A stretch of 64,000 nucleotides of DNA from Kibdelosporangium philippinense (GCF_021390435.2 NZ_JAJVCN010000003.1:1121501-1185500); one strand, 5' to 3'; counted from the first letter of the stretch, positions 8,316 to 16,963 are shown. Numbers and translations are program-made. The notes: generated by a model from the sequence alone, not told the origin.

Positions 8316-9316
8316 TCTGGTTGACCTGGCGGCAATTCCGGTTCCCTGCCGCGGCGATCGGCGCCATCGTCGCAGCCCTCGCCTTGGCGCTGCTCATCTT
8401 CCGGCTCCCGACAGCGACCGACGCGTTCGCGATGTCGAACCTGCTCACCGGGCGCGACGAGTGGCTCTACTACCTCAGTCTGATGGCGATGTACGGCCTC
8501 CCGGCGGTCATCGGCGCCTTCTGGGGCGCGCCGCTGATCACCCGCGAACTGGAGACGGGCACGTATCGGTTGGTGTGGAACCAGACCGTCACGCGCGGCC
8601 GTTGGCTCGTGGTCAAACTCGGACTGCCGGGCCTGGCTGCCATCGTGGCCAGCGGGCTGGCGAGCCTTGTGGTCACGTGGTGGGCGAACCCGATCGACAC
8701 CGTGGGGGCCACCGGAAGTTACGGCGCCAGGATAGAACCTCTTGTCTTCATCGCACGCGGGATCGTGCCGATGGGTTACGCCGCCTTCGCGTTCATTCTC
8801 GGTGTCACCATTGGGATTCTGCTTCGGCGCACGGTGGTGGCGATGGCCGCGACGCTCGTGCTCTACGTCGTCGTGCAGCTCGTGGTCCCGTTGCTGCTCC
8901 GCCCGCACATGATGCCGCCGGACACCCAAACCCTGGCGATCAACGAAGACACCATCACCCTGACCAGGATCGACAACACCGGCAAGATCACCGACCTCGG
9001 CACCGAGACCGTGCCCAACTCGTGGCTGCTGTCCAACGACACCATCGACGCCAGCGGCACCAAGGTCATGCTCGGCGAAGCCGCCGGACTCGCCGAATGC
9101 AATCTGCCCGCGCCGAGCCTGCGCGTGCCGCCGCCCCAGAACTATCGGGAGACGTGTTTCGCCAAGCTCAGCAGCCTCGGTTATCAGCAGCAGCTGACGT
9201 ATCAGCCCGCGAGCAGATTCTGGGCGCTGCAAGCCATCGAGACCGCGTTCTACCTCGTCTTGACGGCGCTGCTGACCTGGCTGACGTTCCGGCTGGTCCG
9301 CCGCCACCTGTCCTAG
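8312..9316 (+). CDS. ABC-2 type transporter permease
   Basis: 334 aa from ATG 8312, which overlaps the ATPase stop. It has about six hydrophobic helices in the ABC-2 pattern. A hydrophilic, extracellular-looking segment of ~90 residues (about 195-290) separates the last two helices and contains two Cys. It begins MIWLTWRQFR, a start seen in many actinobacterial ABC-2 permeases. It is the partner of the ATPase upstream and ends just before hairpin copy 2. Confidence 0.85.
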   Translation: MIWLTWRQFRFPAAAIGAIVAALALALLIFRLPTATDAFAMSNLLTGRDEWLYYLSLMAMYGLPAVIGAFWGAPLITRELETGTYRLVWNQTVTRGRWLVVKLGLPGLAAIVASGLASLVVTWWANPIDTVGATGSYGARIEPLVFIARGIVPMGYAAFAFILGVTIGILLRRTVVAMAATLVLYVVVQLVVPLLLRPHMMPPDTQTLAINEDTITLTRIDNTGKITDLGTETVPNSWLLSNDTIDASGTKVMLGEAAGLAECNLPAPSLRVPPPQNYRETCFAKLSSLGYQQQLTYQPASRFWALQAIETAFYLVLTALLTWLTFRLVRRHLS

Positions 9317-9334
9317 CCAAAACCCCAGCTCAGC

Positions 9335-9382
9335 CCTCGTGAGTGGTTAGCAGGGTTAGAACACGCATAACCACTCACGAGG
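9335..9382. repeat. Hairpin element copy 2 (between convergent genes)
   Basis: Perfect 15-bp arms CCTCGTGAGTGGTTA (9335-9349) and TAACCACTCACGAGG (9368-9382) around an 18-nt loop GCAGGGTTAGAACACGCA. It lies between the ABC permease stop and the PHP gene, and its right arm contains the PHP stop codon. It probably acts as a bidirectional terminator, although there is no T-tract. Confidence 0.85.
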
Positions 9383-10247
9383 GGCTCCAGCCGCGCAGCA
9401 ACGGGACACCGGAGGCGCGGGACACCAGCTCGTCGAAAGCCTCCGGTGAGGTGGATTCCTGGCCGATCCTGATGGTCTTGTTGGTGCCGTGGTAGTCGCT
9501 TGACCCGGTCCTGATCAGACGCAGATCCACGGCTAGCTCCCCCAGCTCCGCACGAACCGAGGCGTCGTGATCGGGATGGTCGACCTCAAGCCCGGTCAAC
9601 CCGGCAGCGGCCATCTCCTTGATCACGTCCGCGGTTACGGTTGGCCCGCGGTGGTGAGCGAAAGCGTGCGCGAGGACGGTCACGCCGCCCGCGTCGGCGA
9701 TCATCTGGATCGCGGTGTGCACGGGAGTGTCCCTGCGGCCGACATGGAACCGGCCGCGAGAGTTGAGGAACACCCCGAAGGCCTCGTCGACGCTGGATAC
9801 GACACCCGCCTGGACCAACGCCATCGCCAAGTGCGGACGACCGGCCGGCGAATCCGCGGGCAAGGACGCCATCAACGCGTCAGGGTCGACGGGATAGCCA
9901 TCTTCGGCCATGCGCTGGGCCATCTTGTACAGCCGCGCACGGCGTTCCGCGCGCAGGCGGGATTGTTCGGCCACGATCGCCGGGGCGGTCGGGTCGAAGA
10001 GGTATGCGAGTAGGTGCACGGTGGCCGTGCCGCCGCGCCCGTTGGGCGAGGTGCAGGACAGCTCGGCACCTCTGACCAGCGACAAGCCGTCCGGCAGCGC
10101 CGCTTCTGCCTCGTCCCAACCGGCCGTCGTGTCGTGGTCGGTCAGCGCGATCGCGGACAACCCTGCCGCGGACGCCTTGGTGACCAGCTCCGTGGGCGTG
10201 TCCGTGCCATCCGAGACGGACGAGTGCGTGTGCAGATCGATCACCAT
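9375..10247 (-). CDS. PHP-domain phosphoesterase (TrpH/RNase AM-like)
   Basis: 290 aa from ATG 10247. The polymerase-and-histidinol-phosphatase metal motifs are visible: DLHTHSSVSDG at the N-terminus, LTDHDT, RGAELSC, VLAHAF and SSDYHG near the C-terminus. These coordinate a multi-metal centre. Family members hydrolyse nucleotides or short RNA 5' ends, but the substrate is not determinable here. The last codon and stop (TCG TGA) lie inside hairpin copy 2. Confidence 0.85.
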   Translation of the reverse strand: MVIDLHTHSSVSDGTDTPTELVTKASAAGLSAIALTDHDTTAGWDEAEAALPDGLSLVRGAELSCTSPNGRGGTATVHLLAYLFDPTAPAIVAEQSRLRAERRARLYKMAQRMAEDGYPVDPDALMASLPADSPAGRPHLAMALVQAGVVSSVDEAFGVFLNSRGRFHVGRRDTPVHTAIQMIADAGGVTVLAHAFAHHRGPTVTADVIKEMAAAGLTGLEVDHPDHDASVRAELGELAVDLRLIRTGSSDYHGTNKTIRIGQESTSPEAFDELVSRASGVPLLRGWSPS

Positions 10248-10282
10248 GCCATCCAGTGTGCTGCATGGCATGGTGTTCGACG

Positions 10283-10843
10283 TCAGCCGTTCTTCTGCTT
10301 GCCCAAGGCCGCCTTCTTGGCCTTGATCATCGAGAACCGCTCGGCCTGCGCCTTCTTGTCACCGAACACCAGTTCCGAAATGGCGTCGTAGACCTGCTCT
10401 GGCTTGGGCAGATAGTTGATCCGGTTCAGCGCCTGGATCTGACCGGCCGACTCGACAACCATCGTGCCGTAGCCGAACAGCCTGCCCACCCACGATCTCT
10501 CGTACGTGAGGTCCGTCACCTTGCCGATCGGCATCATCAGGACCTTCGTGGTGAAGACACCGGTCGTCATCATGAACCGTTTGTCGGTCACCACGATCCG
10601 CTCCACCCACCACTCGAGAACGAGGTAGGCGAAGCGGAGCAGCACGATCAAAGCCGCGTACCACAACACGTTCTGCAACAGCCACATCGAGGCAGGCAGG
10701 ATGTAGGACACCATCACCGCGACAGCCAACAGCGCTGCCGCTTCGAAGACATCCCACGCCAGCACTGCCCAATGCCGGCGAACCCGGATCACTCGTCGTT
10801 CGGAGTCGAGCAGGTACTCGTCTGGATCCCTGGGCGCGAACAT
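10283..10843 (-). CDS. Membrane PH-domain protein (YdbS/DUF304-like)
   Basis: 186 aa. Two adjacent hydrophobic helices at about residues 28-50 and 57-73 are followed by a bacterial pleckstrin-homology fold (VVTDKRFMMTTGVFTTKVLMMPIGKVTDLTYERS...GTMVVESAGQ) and a lysine-rich tail. The family is widespread in actinobacteria with no settled role. It is co-directional with the PHP gene, 35 bp upstream of it. Confidence 0.8.
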   Translation of the reverse strand: MFAPRDPDEYLLDSERRVIRVRRHWAVLAWDVFEAAALLAVAVMVSYILPASMWLLQNVLWYAALIVLLRFAYLVLEWWVERIVVTDKRFMMTTGVFTTKVLMMPIGKVTDLTYERSWVGRLFGYGTMVVESAGQIQALNRINYLPKPEQVYDAISELVFGDKKAQAERFSMIKAKKAALGKQKNG

Positions 10844-10861
10844 GGCTCCAGTATCTCGCGC

Positions 10862-11035
10862 CTACCCGGCAAACACATGGCTGACGAACGTAACAATTGC
10901 TTCCGCAGCGTCCCTGATCGTGCCAATGATGTTGGTGACAATGCCCGCAGACGCCTGCGGTTGAGTTACCAGGAAGAACACGAGCAAAGCGACTCCGGTC
11001 AACACGAGGATCTTCTTCGTGTTCACGATGACCAA
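10862..11035 (-). CDS. Small single-pass membrane protein
   Basis: 57 aa from TTG 11035 (AAGGA five bases upstream) or 54 aa from GTG 11026. One hydrophobic helix (ILVLTGVALLVFFLV) is followed by ASAG and an amphipathic C-terminal segment (IVTNIIGTIRDAAEAIVTFV). An ASA-G site after the helix might be cleaved by signal peptidase, making it a secreted microprotein. The function is unknown. It lies 18 bp upstream of the PH-domain gene on the same strand. Confidence 0.55.
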   Translation of the reverse strand: MVIVNTKKILVLTGVALLVFFLVTQPQASAGIVTNIIGTIRDAAEAIVTFVSHVFAG

Positions 11036-11170
11036 CCCCGTCCTTCTCCGCACCCAGTGGCGCCTGTTGAAAACCGTTGTACCGCACCCAGTGGGCGGCT
11101 GACGAGAGTTGTACAGCACTCGGAGCACACGCTCGGACGGCGAACCGAAATCTCGCTACGCTACGTATTC

Positions 11171-11596
11171 ATGCCAGGTGGGGTCGTTCGTAAGATCAGG
11201 TGTGTCGGAGGGGTGACCCACGACACATATGGCCGTCTTTTGATGATTCAACGTGCCCATGCCCCCGGCGAAGGCCTGTGGTCGATACCGGGCGGCAGGG
11301 TCGAACCGGGCGAGTCCGACCCCGTCGCTGTGGCCCGCGAGCTGCGAGAAGAGACCGGTTTGACGGTTTCGATAGGCCGTCTGGTGGGTGCTGTCACCCG
11401 GCCGGCTGCGAGCGGTTTGTACGAGATATTCGACTACGAATGCCGGGTCATCGGCGGCCTTCTGCGCCCGGGGGACGACGCCGCGCAGGCCGCGTGGATC
11501 GACCTGGCGACGTTCGGCACACTCGAACGGACGAATTTGCTCACCGATGGACTTGCTCCCACACTCCGGGACTGGAACATGCTCCCTCGTGCATGA
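11171..11596 (+). CDS. NUDIX hydrolase
   Basis: 141 aa from ATG 11171. The Nudix box fits GX5EX7REUXEEXGU exactly (Gly42, Glu48, Arg56-Glu57, Glu60-Glu61, Gly63). It hydrolyses a nucleoside diphosphate linked to another moiety; the short length and SIPGGRVEPGE resemble MutT-like pyrophosphohydrolases. No specificity motif is evident. It converges on the DUF2332 gene with 5 bp between stops. Confidence 0.9.
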   Translation: MPGGVVRKIRCVGGVTHDTYGRLLMIQRAHAPGEGLWSIPGGRVEPGESDPVAVARELREETGLTVSIGRLVGAVTRPAASGLYEIFDYECRVIGGLLRPGDDAAQAAWIDLATFGTLERTNLLTDGLAPTLRDWNMLPRA

Positions 11597-11601
11597 ATTT
11601 T

Positions 11602-12696
11602 CTACAGCCACACAAGGGTTTGGCCGTGTGCTCCGGTCCGCCCGAGCAACCGCGTGTCCGGCTTTCCGGATTCCCACCGGACGAGACCAAGCACCCCGCG
11701 GATCTCCCGGAAACTGTCCTCGAAGTCCGTCCGCCCGGGCACGAGATAGGTCATCGCGGCCAGGTAGTGCTCCTGGCTGACCCACCACAGCGGCCGTGCG
11801 GCCGCCAGCGAGGCCACGGCGGCCACGAACTCCTGCCGCCGCTCGTCGGACATGTACGGCAGCACATGGCTCGTCAGAACGACCAACGGGAGCTCGGCAG
11901 GCACCTGGGCGGCCGCCTCAGCGAGCCCGTCGACGGCGTCCCCGGTGACCAGGGTCGGCCGGTCCTTCTCCTGCATCTCGGCGGCGACACGCAGCCGGCG
12001 TGACCGCTCCGGCTGATCGGCCCAGACGCACGCCTCCAGCCACGCGAGCTCTTCCTCGTCGCGCAGGTCGATCGGGCGGCGGTCGAGACCCACCTTGGCC
12101 GCGACCGCGACCTTCTTGGGCAGCTTGGGCATCGGCTCGCCGGACACCGCGCAGGTCAGCACGAGCGGCGTTTTCGTCGGGCCCGCGTTGACCTGATCGC
12201 CTGCCTCGTTGGTGAACCGGTAGCCGTAGCGGTCGACGCCGAGCAGCAGGCCCGCGCTGGTGCCGACCTCGAGCAGCCCGATCGGCCCCTTGGCTTCCTT
12301 CGCCGCCTGCGCGATGGCCGGAAACAGCGTCGCGACCCGGCGGACCTCGTTGGTCTGGGTCGTGCGCGTGGAGATCAGCTCACGCATCTTGTCCGCGCGC
12401 TCGAGCACGAACTCGCGGAACAGCGGCCAGACCCGCTCGTCCGGGCCGTAGCTGCCGCCCATCGTCAGGTAGTAGTTGGCCAGCTCGATCCACGGCTCGG
12501 CCTGAACGAGGCGTTGCGCGGCGGCGAAGAACAGCGTGCCGTGCGCGAAATTCTCCGGTGCCGCGGCAAGCAGAGCGGCAACTTCGTCGTCGTCCTTGGC
12601 GTGTGTGGCCAAAAACTCGTAGAGCGGCGAGATGCCCGCGGCCTCGTTGACCGCGAAGTTGGTCAGCCGCGCCTTGGCCAGTTCGAGTGTCGCCAT
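11602..12696 (-). CDS. DUF2332 family protein
   Basis: 364 aa from ATG 12696. Motifs such as SPLYEFLA, LLEVGTSAGLLL and VVLTSHVLPYMS match the actinobacterial DUF2332 family. LLEVGTSAG resembles a SAM-binding loop, so a methyltransferase-like fold is possible, but the activity is unproven. The start overlaps the stop of the MaoC-like gene by one base (TGATG), so the two are translationally coupled. Confidence 0.8.
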   Translation of the reverse strand: MATLELAKARLTNFAVNEAAGISPLYEFLATHAKDDDEVAALLAAAPENFAHGTLFFAAAQRLVQAEPWIELANYYLTMGGSYGPDERVWPLFREFVLERADKMRELISTRTTQTNEVRRVATLFPAIAQAAKEAKGPIGLLEVGTSAGLLLGVDRYGYRFTNEAGDQVNAGPTKTPLVLTCAVSGEPMPKLPKKVAVAAKVGLDRRPIDLRDEEELAWLEACVWADQPERSRRLRVAAEMQEKDRPTLVTGDAVDGLAEAAAQVPAELPLVVLTSHVLPYMSDERRQEFVAAVASLAAARPLWWVSQEHYLAAMTYLVPGRTDFEDSFREIRGVLGLVRWESGKPDTRLLGRTGAHGQTLVWL

Positions 12697-13214
12697 CAGG
12701 CCACTGGCTCCGGGCGGCCGGGCTGCTCGCCACCGCGCGCATCGCCGTACGAGCGCTTCGGCACCATCACCTTGCGGCGGAAAACACACACGATGGTTCC
12801 GTCCTGTTTGTACCCACGGGTCTCCACGTAGACCACCCCACGGTCGTCCTTGGACTTCGACGGCGTCTTGTCGAGCACTTCGGTCTCGCCGTAGATCGTG
12901 TCACCGTGAAAGGTCGGTTTGACGTGTTTGAGCGATTCCACTTCCAGATTAGCGATCGCCTTGCCGGACACGTCAGGCACCGACATGCCGAGCAGCAGCG
13001 AGTAGATGTAGTTGCCGACCACCACATTCTTGCCGAAGTCGGTTGTCTCGGCCGCATAGTGCGCGTCCATGTGCAACGGATGGTGGTTCATGGTGATCAG
13101 GCAGAACAGGTGATCGTCGTACTCGGTCACCGTTTTGCCAGGCCAGTGCTTGTACACCGCACCGATTTCGAACTCCTCGAAGTAGCGACCGAACTGCACT
13201 TGACCTACCTCCAT
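12696..13214 (-). CDS. MaoC-like hot-dog-fold dehydratase
   Basis: 172 aa from ATG 13214 (preceded by AGGT). A single hot-dog domain has the hydratase-type signature YDDHLFCLITMNHHPLHMD, where the Asp-x4-His arrangement fits an enoyl-CoA hydratase centre. It resembles the MaoC-like protein Rv2499c, which in mycobacteria sits with a citE-type gene and an acyl-CoA dehydrogenase; here the dehydrogenase-like relative is 16 kb away. A palindrome 35 bp upstream may be its operator. Confidence 0.75.
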   Translation of the reverse strand: MEVGQVQFGRYFEEFEIGAVYKHWPGKTVTEYDDHLFCLITMNHHPLHMDAHYAAETTDFGKNVVVGNYIYSLLLGMSVPDVSGKAIANLEVESLKHVKPTFHGDTIYGETEVLDKTPSKSKDDRGVVYVETRGYKQDGTIVCVFRRKVMVPKRSYGDARGGEQPGRPEPVA

Positions 13215-13248
13215 GTAACGCTGCCAATGGGCGAGGACGACAGTGTGG

Positions 13249-13272
13249 TTGCACAGGGAGTATTCTGTGCAA
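13249..13272. promoter_or_regulatory. Palindromic operator candidate upstream of MaoC-like gene
   Basis: Perfect inverted repeat TTGCACAG (13249-13256) and CTGTGCAA (13265-13272) with an 8-bp spacer, centred ~46 bp upstream of the MaoC-like start and in front of the corA side. The size and spacing fit a TetR- or GntR-type dimer site. The binding regulator is not identifiable in this window. Confidence 0.5.
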
Positions 13273-13328
13273 CTGGTGTGTGAGCGACTCCACCGCTGAC
13301 ACGACCCGACCCTGGGAGGTGAGGACGC

Positions 13329-13397
13329 ATGAGTGGCACAGATAGCGCGCCGAGTACCAGCAGCGTCCCCACCGGACGGGTCGGCTTCGCCCGCTAG
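13329..13397 (+). CDS. Possible 22-residue leader peptide upstream of corA
   Basis: ATG 13329 starts a 22-codon frame (MSGTDSAPSTSSVPTGRVGFAR, written here as MSGTDSAPSTSS + VPTGRVGFAR) ending TAG 13395-13397. It has a strong ribosome site GGGAGG with TGAGGACGC before the ATG, 102 bp before corA. It is too short to be a domain. The strong initiation signal and its position before a Mg2+ transporter suggest a leader peptide. It could also be a spurious frame. Confidence 0.35.
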   Translation: MSGTDSAPSTSSVPTGRVGFAR

Positions 13398-13499
13398 GCC
13401 CCGCGGTACCGGCCGGGACGCTTCCAAGGCCGGAGAGGATCACCCCGATTCCACTCCGGCACGTGTGACGCCCGTAGCACGACGAACGTTGGAGGCCTC

Positions 13500-14570
13500 A
13501 TGGCTGCGATTCGCCCGCTCCGCGGAAAGCCGGAGCGCAACAACGTGCAAGCACCGATCCCGGTGCCGGTTTCCGCGTACGTCGTGAACTGCGGCATCTA
13601 TCGCGACGGCACCCGTGTGCCCGGCCGGTGGACGCACGCGGAAGCGATCAAGGAAGTACGCAGCAGCGAGCACGGCTTTGTCTGGATTGGACTGCACGAA
13701 CCGGACGCGGAGCAGATCAAGGGCATAGCGGACACCTTCGGCCTGCACGAACTGGCGGTCGAGGACGCGGTGCAAGCACATCAGCGGCCAAAGCTGGAGC
13801 GCTACGACGACACGTTGTTCATGGTGCTCAAGACAGTGCGGTTCGTCGAACACGCGTCACCCAACACCGCCAACGAGATCGTCGAGACCGGCGAGCTGAT
13901 GGCGTTTCTCGGCAAGGACTTCATCGTCACGGTCCGGCACGGAAACCACTCCGGCCTCGCGTCGCTGCGCGCCGAACTGGACAAGGAACCGGACCGGCTG
14001 AAGATCGGCCCGGCCGCGGTGCTGCACGCGATCGCCGACCGGATCGTGGACAGCTATCTCGATGTCACCGAACGGTTCGAGGACGACATCGAGACGATGG
14101 AAACGACCATCTTCGCGCCGCGGACCCTGGTCAGCGCCGAGCAGATCTACCTGATGAAGCGGGAAGTGCTCGAACTTCGCCGTGCCGTGACACCGTTGGG
14201 AAACCCGTTGCGGCGCTTGGCAGAGGGCTACACACCGCTGGTGCCCGAGCAGGTGCGCTCGTACTTCCGTGACGTCGACGACCACCTGACGACCGTGACC
14301 GAACGGGTAACGGCGTTCGACGAAATGCTGAACACGTTGATCGACGCCACTTTGGCCAAGATCACGCTGCAGCAGAACACCGACATCCGCAAGATCACCG
14401 CGTGGGCCGCGATCATCTCGATCCCGACGATGGTCGTCGGTGTCTACGGGATGAACTTCGACTTCATGCCGGAACTTCGCTGGAAGTTCGGCTATCCGTT
14501 GGTGATCCTGCTTATCGTGCTGGTGTGCACGTGGCTCTACCGGGTGTTGCGCAAGAACCGATGGCTCTAG
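13500..14570 (+). CDS. corA: CorA-type Mg2+/Co2+ transporter
   Basis: 356 aa. The long cytoplasmic N-terminal domain (alpha/beta plus long helices rich in Glu) is followed by two C-terminal membrane helices. The selectivity signature GMN is at residues 317-319 (VYGMNFD), and the tail is positively charged (YRVLRKNRWL). GGAGG lies 4 nt before ATG 13500. Gene order matches Rv1239c beside the sugar importer. It functions as a homopentameric divalent-cation channel in the plasma membrane. Confidence 0.92.
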   Translation: MAAIRPLRGKPERNNVQAPIPVPVSAYVVNCGIYRDGTRVPGRWTHAEAIKEVRSSEHGFVWIGLHEPDAEQIKGIADTFGLHELAVEDAVQAHQRPKLERYDDTLFMVLKTVRFVEHASPNTANEIVETGELMAFLGKDFIVTVRHGNHSGLASLRAELDKEPDRLKIGPAAVLHAIADRIVDSYLDVTERFEDDIETMETTIFAPRTLVSAEQIYLMKREVLELRRAVTPLGNPLRRLAEGYTPLVPEQVRSYFRDVDDHLTTVTERVTAFDEMLNTLIDATLAKITLQQNTDIRKITAWAAIISIPTMVVGVYGMNFDFMPELRWKFGYPLVILLIVLVCTWLYRVLRKNRWL

Positions 14571-14647
14571 CCGAGCGCTTGACGCTCGGCGGTCATCCGG
14601 TCCCCTGCCCCATGTCCACCCCCTGACACCACACAGGGAGGCACATC

Positions 14648-14782
14648 ATGTCCCGGTTCCTCTACAACCCACTGTTCTGGCTGGTCACGTTGATCGTCGC
14701 ATGGCTGATCGTGATCACCGTGTCCATCGCGGGCAACCCGGAAGGTGCCCGCGCGCACTCGATGGAAACAACCCAGCATTAA
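14648..14782 (+). CDS. 44-residue single-pass membrane protein
   Basis: ATG 14648 behind GGGAGG (6-nt gap) encodes a 44-aa protein with one membrane helix (about residues 10-28) and a short polar tail (GNPEGARAHSMETTQH). It follows corA by 77 bp on the same strand and its stop overlaps the convergent espG-like stop by 4 bp. It may be an accessory subunit of CorA, but only position supports this. Confidence 0.55.
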   Translation: MSRFLYNPLFWLVTLIVAWLIVITVSIAGNPEGARAHSMETTQH

Positions 14783-15576
14783 CGCAGCCCTGCGGCCAGT
14801 TTCCGCAGAGCTGCGCGGATCTCCTCGGGGGCGAAGGGGTTCACGCTCATCCAGGCACCGTCACCGTCCAGGTGGTAGCGGCCGTTCTCGGTATCCAGCC
14901 AACGGATTTCATCTTTGCGGTGCCAGTCGCCGTCAGATCTTCGCGCCAGTCCGGCTTGGCCATTGCCAAGCACGGGCTGGAGGTATTGGACCATCCGACG
15001 GGACACACGATCGTCGATACCGTGCTGTGCAAGGATTTCCTCCACCACGCGAGGCGGAAGCTTGCGTGGCCGGATACCGTCCTCGGTCGGTAGATCGGCG
15101 ATCAGTGCCTCGAATGCTTGCTGTAAGGCGCTGTGCGGCAACGTGAATGGTGTCGCTGATGCGGCTTCGAGGCGTGGGATGATGTCGTAGAGTTCGTCGA
15201 CGGCTTGGTCGAGCGTGACTTTGCGGACGATGACTGTCCCATATGGATCGTCTGCTCGTTGGACCACGATCAGCGCGTCCGTCCGGTAGGCGAGGACGAC
15301 CGCGCCGACCGTGGTTTTTTCCTCAGCGACAACGAGATCGAGCACACCGCTGCCGAATCTGAGCAGGTGCACGAACTCGTCGGCGAGGCCGAGGGGGCCT
15401 TCGTCGTCGGCAAGACCACGTTCCGCCAGTTGCTCACGCGCGACGTGGAACACGAGGGCGCGTTCGTGCTCGGAGCGGCCGGTGTCCGGGATCTCGAGCG
15501 GGAAGGGTGGTTCTACTTCGGCAAAGGTGCAGAGAAGGTCGACTTCGACGGGGTGTAAGGAGATGTCGTGGTTCAT
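14779..15576 (-). CDS. EspG-family type VII secretion chaperone-like protein
   Basis: 265 aa of mixed alpha/beta with the actinobacterial EspG pattern: central strands (AVVLAYRTDALIVVQRADDPYG), then a helical hairpin and a C-terminal half containing DTENGRYHLDGDGAWMSVNP. EspG proteins bind the helical tips of PE-PPE heterodimers in the cytoplasm and keep them soluble for ESX export. It lies directly downstream of two candidate substrates on the same strand, supporting this role. No ESX core genes (eccC, eccD) are in the window. Confidence 0.75.
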   Translation of the reverse strand: MNHDISLHPVEVDLLCTFAEVEPPFPLEIPDTGRSEHERALVFHVAREQLAERGLADDEGPLGLADEFVHLLRFGSGVLDLVVAEEKTTVGAVVLAYRTDALIVVQRADDPYGTVIVRKVTLDQAVDELYDIIPRLEAASATPFTLPHSALQQAFEALIADLPTEDGIRPRKLPPRVVEEILAQHGIDDRVSRRMVQYLQPVLGNGQAGLARRSDGDWHRKDEIRWLDTENGRYHLDGDGAWMSVNPFAPEEIRAALRKLAAGLR

Positions 15577-15628
15577 CGAAAGTCATCCCGACTCGCCCCA
15601 TCGACCGGCTGCGGCACCATGTCCCCGC

Positions 15629-15955
15629 TCATCTGAAGCCATCCCTGCTTACTTCATCAACCTCTTGATACTTCGATGCCGCTTTTTCAGCGCCGTCAAC
15701 GAACTCCTGCAGGTTCGCCACAGCCTTCTCCAACTGCCCGGCAAGCCCGTTGTCACCGGCGATCCGGTCCGTGAACTTCTCCGCCAGCTCCCTCGCGGGT
15801 GGGCTCGTGCCCAGCTGCGGCGCCAACGCGGGGTCACGGAACTCGGCGACTTCCCGGCGTACCGCGTCCAGATCGGCTTTCACCTTCGCGAGCGCCGCGG
15901 CGAACTCACGCAGCTGGTCCGGGCTGACCTCCCAGCCCTTGCCCTCTTCATACAT
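15629..15955 (-). CDS. Helical-hairpin type VII secretion substrate candidate
   Basis: 108 aa and almost entirely helical, with a predicted two-helix hairpin like WXG100/PE proteins. Near the C-terminus it carries YQEVD, which fits the YxxxD/E general type VII secretion signal. The hairpin turn is not a classic WXG. It is 12 bp downstream of the PPE-like gene and 52 bp upstream of the EspG-like gene, so it probably pairs with the former as the PE-equivalent partner. Confidence 0.65.
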   Translation of the reverse strand: MYEEGKGWEVSPDQLREFAAALAKVKADLDAVRREVAEFRDPALAPQLGTSPPARELAEKFTDRIAGDNGLAGQLEKAVANLQEFVDGAEKAASKYQEVDEVSRDGFR

Positions 15956-15967
15956 AGATGCCTTCCC

Positions 15968-16963
15968 CTACAGGCCGATGATCGGCGGCGCGGCCTTCAG
16001 ATCGCCGGTGAACAGGTCTTCTTCGTGCGGGTACCGGCGCTTGTGTTCCTGGTCTTCCTCTTTCTGGCCGCCGGGCGCCGCACCCATTCCGCCCGGCCCA
16101 TACCCAACGCTTCGTCCTCTGGCGGTGTCACCACCCCGGCCACCGCCCGTCATCGGGACCGCGACCCCGGGCACCGCTCCAGCGAATCGCTTGTCACGCA
16201 ACGCATCGACATCGATCCCGCTTCCGGTGCCCACGCCCGTCAACGCGCCCCACCGCCCAGCGGCACTGTCCGCAAAGGACGGTACCGTCGTCCCGGATTC
16301 GAACGTGCCCGGCGGTTTGGCACCAGACGGCAAGGTACCTATCGGGCCACGTGCCCCCGGCCGGTTCCAGCTGGGATCGGTGATCCCGTCCGATGGTTGA
16401 CCAAACTGCGGTGTGGCCCGGTCGATGCCCAGAATGGCCGTCTCGTACCGGGTCATGGTCTGTACGGCCTTGCGCTTGAGCTTCTTCTTGTTGCTGCCGA
16501 ACCCGAACGCGCTCGCGATGCCGCCAAGGACCGCCCCAGCCGCGGCCCCGAACGGCCCACCAATCGCGAACCCAGCCGCCGCAGCGCCGCCAGCCGTGCC
16601 CAGACCTGACCACAGGCCGCCTTTGGGCGCGCCCGGCATGGTGCTCTGTGCCGAGGTCAGCGCGCCGCCGGAGTCGTCGACCGGTTCGGCGATCTTGGTC
16701 GCTGTCTGGCCGAGCCCGGAGATCCACTTGGCGTTGTGGGTAACCTTGGCGCGTGCCTCCTCCGCACCCGCGCCGGACCAGAACCGCATCAGCGCCGTCA
16801 ACGAACGCTCCAGGTCATCGGCGCTGGCCGTCAACTTCTGCCCCTGTGTGCGCCAGGTCTCGGCCAGGAACTGCAACTGGCTGGGGTTCGCCTCCCGCGA
16901 GACCATCTTGATCAGCGATTCGAGGCTGTAGCCGTTCCAGTGCGTGCCACCGGTGACATACAT
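15968..16963 (-). CDS. PPE/WXG100-like type VII secretion substrate
   Basis: 331 aa from ATG 16963; the frame is open 31 codons further but lacks a better start. The N-terminal helices (WNGYSLESLIKMVSREANPSQL...) and a central FWSGAGAEEAR are WXG100/PPE-like. A Gly/Ala hydrophobic stretch (about 120-150) and a Pro/Gly/Thr-rich linker follow. The acidic C-terminus (EEDQEHKRRYPHEEDLF) is characteristic of Pseudonocardiaceae type VII-associated proteins. Probably exported with the 108-aa partner by an ESX system encoded elsewhere. Confidence 0.7.
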   Translation of the reverse strand: MYVTGGTHWNGYSLESLIKMVSREANPSQLQFLAETWRTQGQKLTASADDLERSLTALMRFWSGAGAEEARAKVTHNAKWISGLGQTATKIAEPVDDSGGALTSAQSTMPGAPKGGLWSGLGTAGGAAAAGFAIGGPFGAAAGAVLGGIASAFGFGSNKKKLKRKAVQTMTRYETAILGIDRATPQFGQPSDGITDPSWNRPGARGPIGTLPSGAKPPGTFESGTTVPSFADSAAGRWGALTGVGTGSGIDVDALRDKRFAGAVPGVAVPMTGGGRGGDTARGRSVGYGPGGMGAAPGGQKEEDQEHKRRYPHEEDLFTGDLKAAPPIIGL

